NCBI GenBank assembly: GCA_902796095.1
Contig: CADBNP010000232.1
Location: 1-5,324 of the forward strand
DNA length: 5,324 nt
Direction of reading: 5' to 3'
DNA from: an uncultured Aeromonadales bacterium
Lineage (GTDB): Bacteria; Pseudomonadota; Gammaproteobacteria; Enterobacterales; Succinivibrionaceae
Shown here: in pieces, positions 5,251-5,324 of the stretch
Layout: every line of letters begins with the position of its first letter
Position numbering within the stretch: the first letter of the stretch is position 1
Program-made: the position numbers and the translations under genes
Notes under the pieces: generated by a model
Seen by the model: the letters and a program-made list of their open reading frames with translations, nothing else
What the model was told of the DNA's origin: nothing
Database searches by the model: none

Positions 5251-5324
5251 TACGAATTAAAGACGATTTCTGTTCATGATGCAGAATTTAACTTTGTCCG
5301 CAATAAACACATTCTGAACCGGAA
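5251..5324. other. Right-hand edge, no recognised feature
   Basis: These 74 bases follow the cupin stop. The plus frame in register with the second half of the cupin stays open to the window edge, giving YELKTISVHDAEFNFVRNKHILNR, but it has no start codon or ribosome binding site. The minus strand could hold the tail of a convergent gene in more than one frame; one option ends in SECVYCGQS before a stop. Nothing here allows a choice. Confidence 0.3.

Noticed and set aside
5251..5324. Open plus frame after the cupin stop as the start of another gene or a longer cupin
   Set aside because: No start codon or ribosome binding site, and 24 open codons can occur by chance. The preceding TGA fits the usual cupin length.

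Overview
The window looks like chromosomal DNA of a gammaproteobacterium. The order dnaX - ybaB - recR - htpG on one strand is the arrangement known from Escherichia coli and relatives, and the YbaB, RecR and HtpG products read as clear gammaproteobacterial orthologues. The DnaX tail is strongly diverged and acidic, and the accessory end of the window holds a cupin gene of a kind I associate with gut anaerobes. This makes me lean towards a host- or rumen-associated lineage such as Succinivibrionaceae. That placement is inference, not something the sequence proves.

Layout. Positions 1-1931 are a tight replication/repair operon: the 3' end of dnaX (clamp-loader tau subunit), ybaB (nucleoid-associated protein) and recR (RecFOR recombination mediator), with gaps of 20 and 2 bases. 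Positions 1932-2339 carry no convincing gene. They hold several stem-loops, including a 12-bp one at 2099-2133, then T-tracts and a very good heat-shock (sigma-32) promoter at 2238-2267 that should drive htpG separately from the upstream operon. The htpG leader can fold into two mutually exclusive small hairpins, one of which covers part of the ribosome binding site. htpG (2340-4256) is intact and is followed by a clean intrinsic terminator at 4315-4343.

Past the terminator the E. coli-like gene order ends (adk would be expected next). Instead there is a small exported protein of unknown function (4433-4741) and then a small cupin gene (4919-5250). The cupin gene has kept its promoter and ribosome binding site but is broken by an in-frame TAG at codon 15 and by a frameshift inside its metal-binding motif. 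The last 74 bases hold nothing I can name.

How the genes work together: dnaX, ybaB and recR tie replication to recombinational repair, and htpG is a stress chaperone with its own heat-shock control. The two downstream genes look like lineage-specific accessory content. I see no CRISPR array, insertion sequence, tRNA or rRNA, and no convincing new multi-gene system. The most open questions are the small secreted protein, the structured recR-htpG spacer and the recently broken cupin gene.
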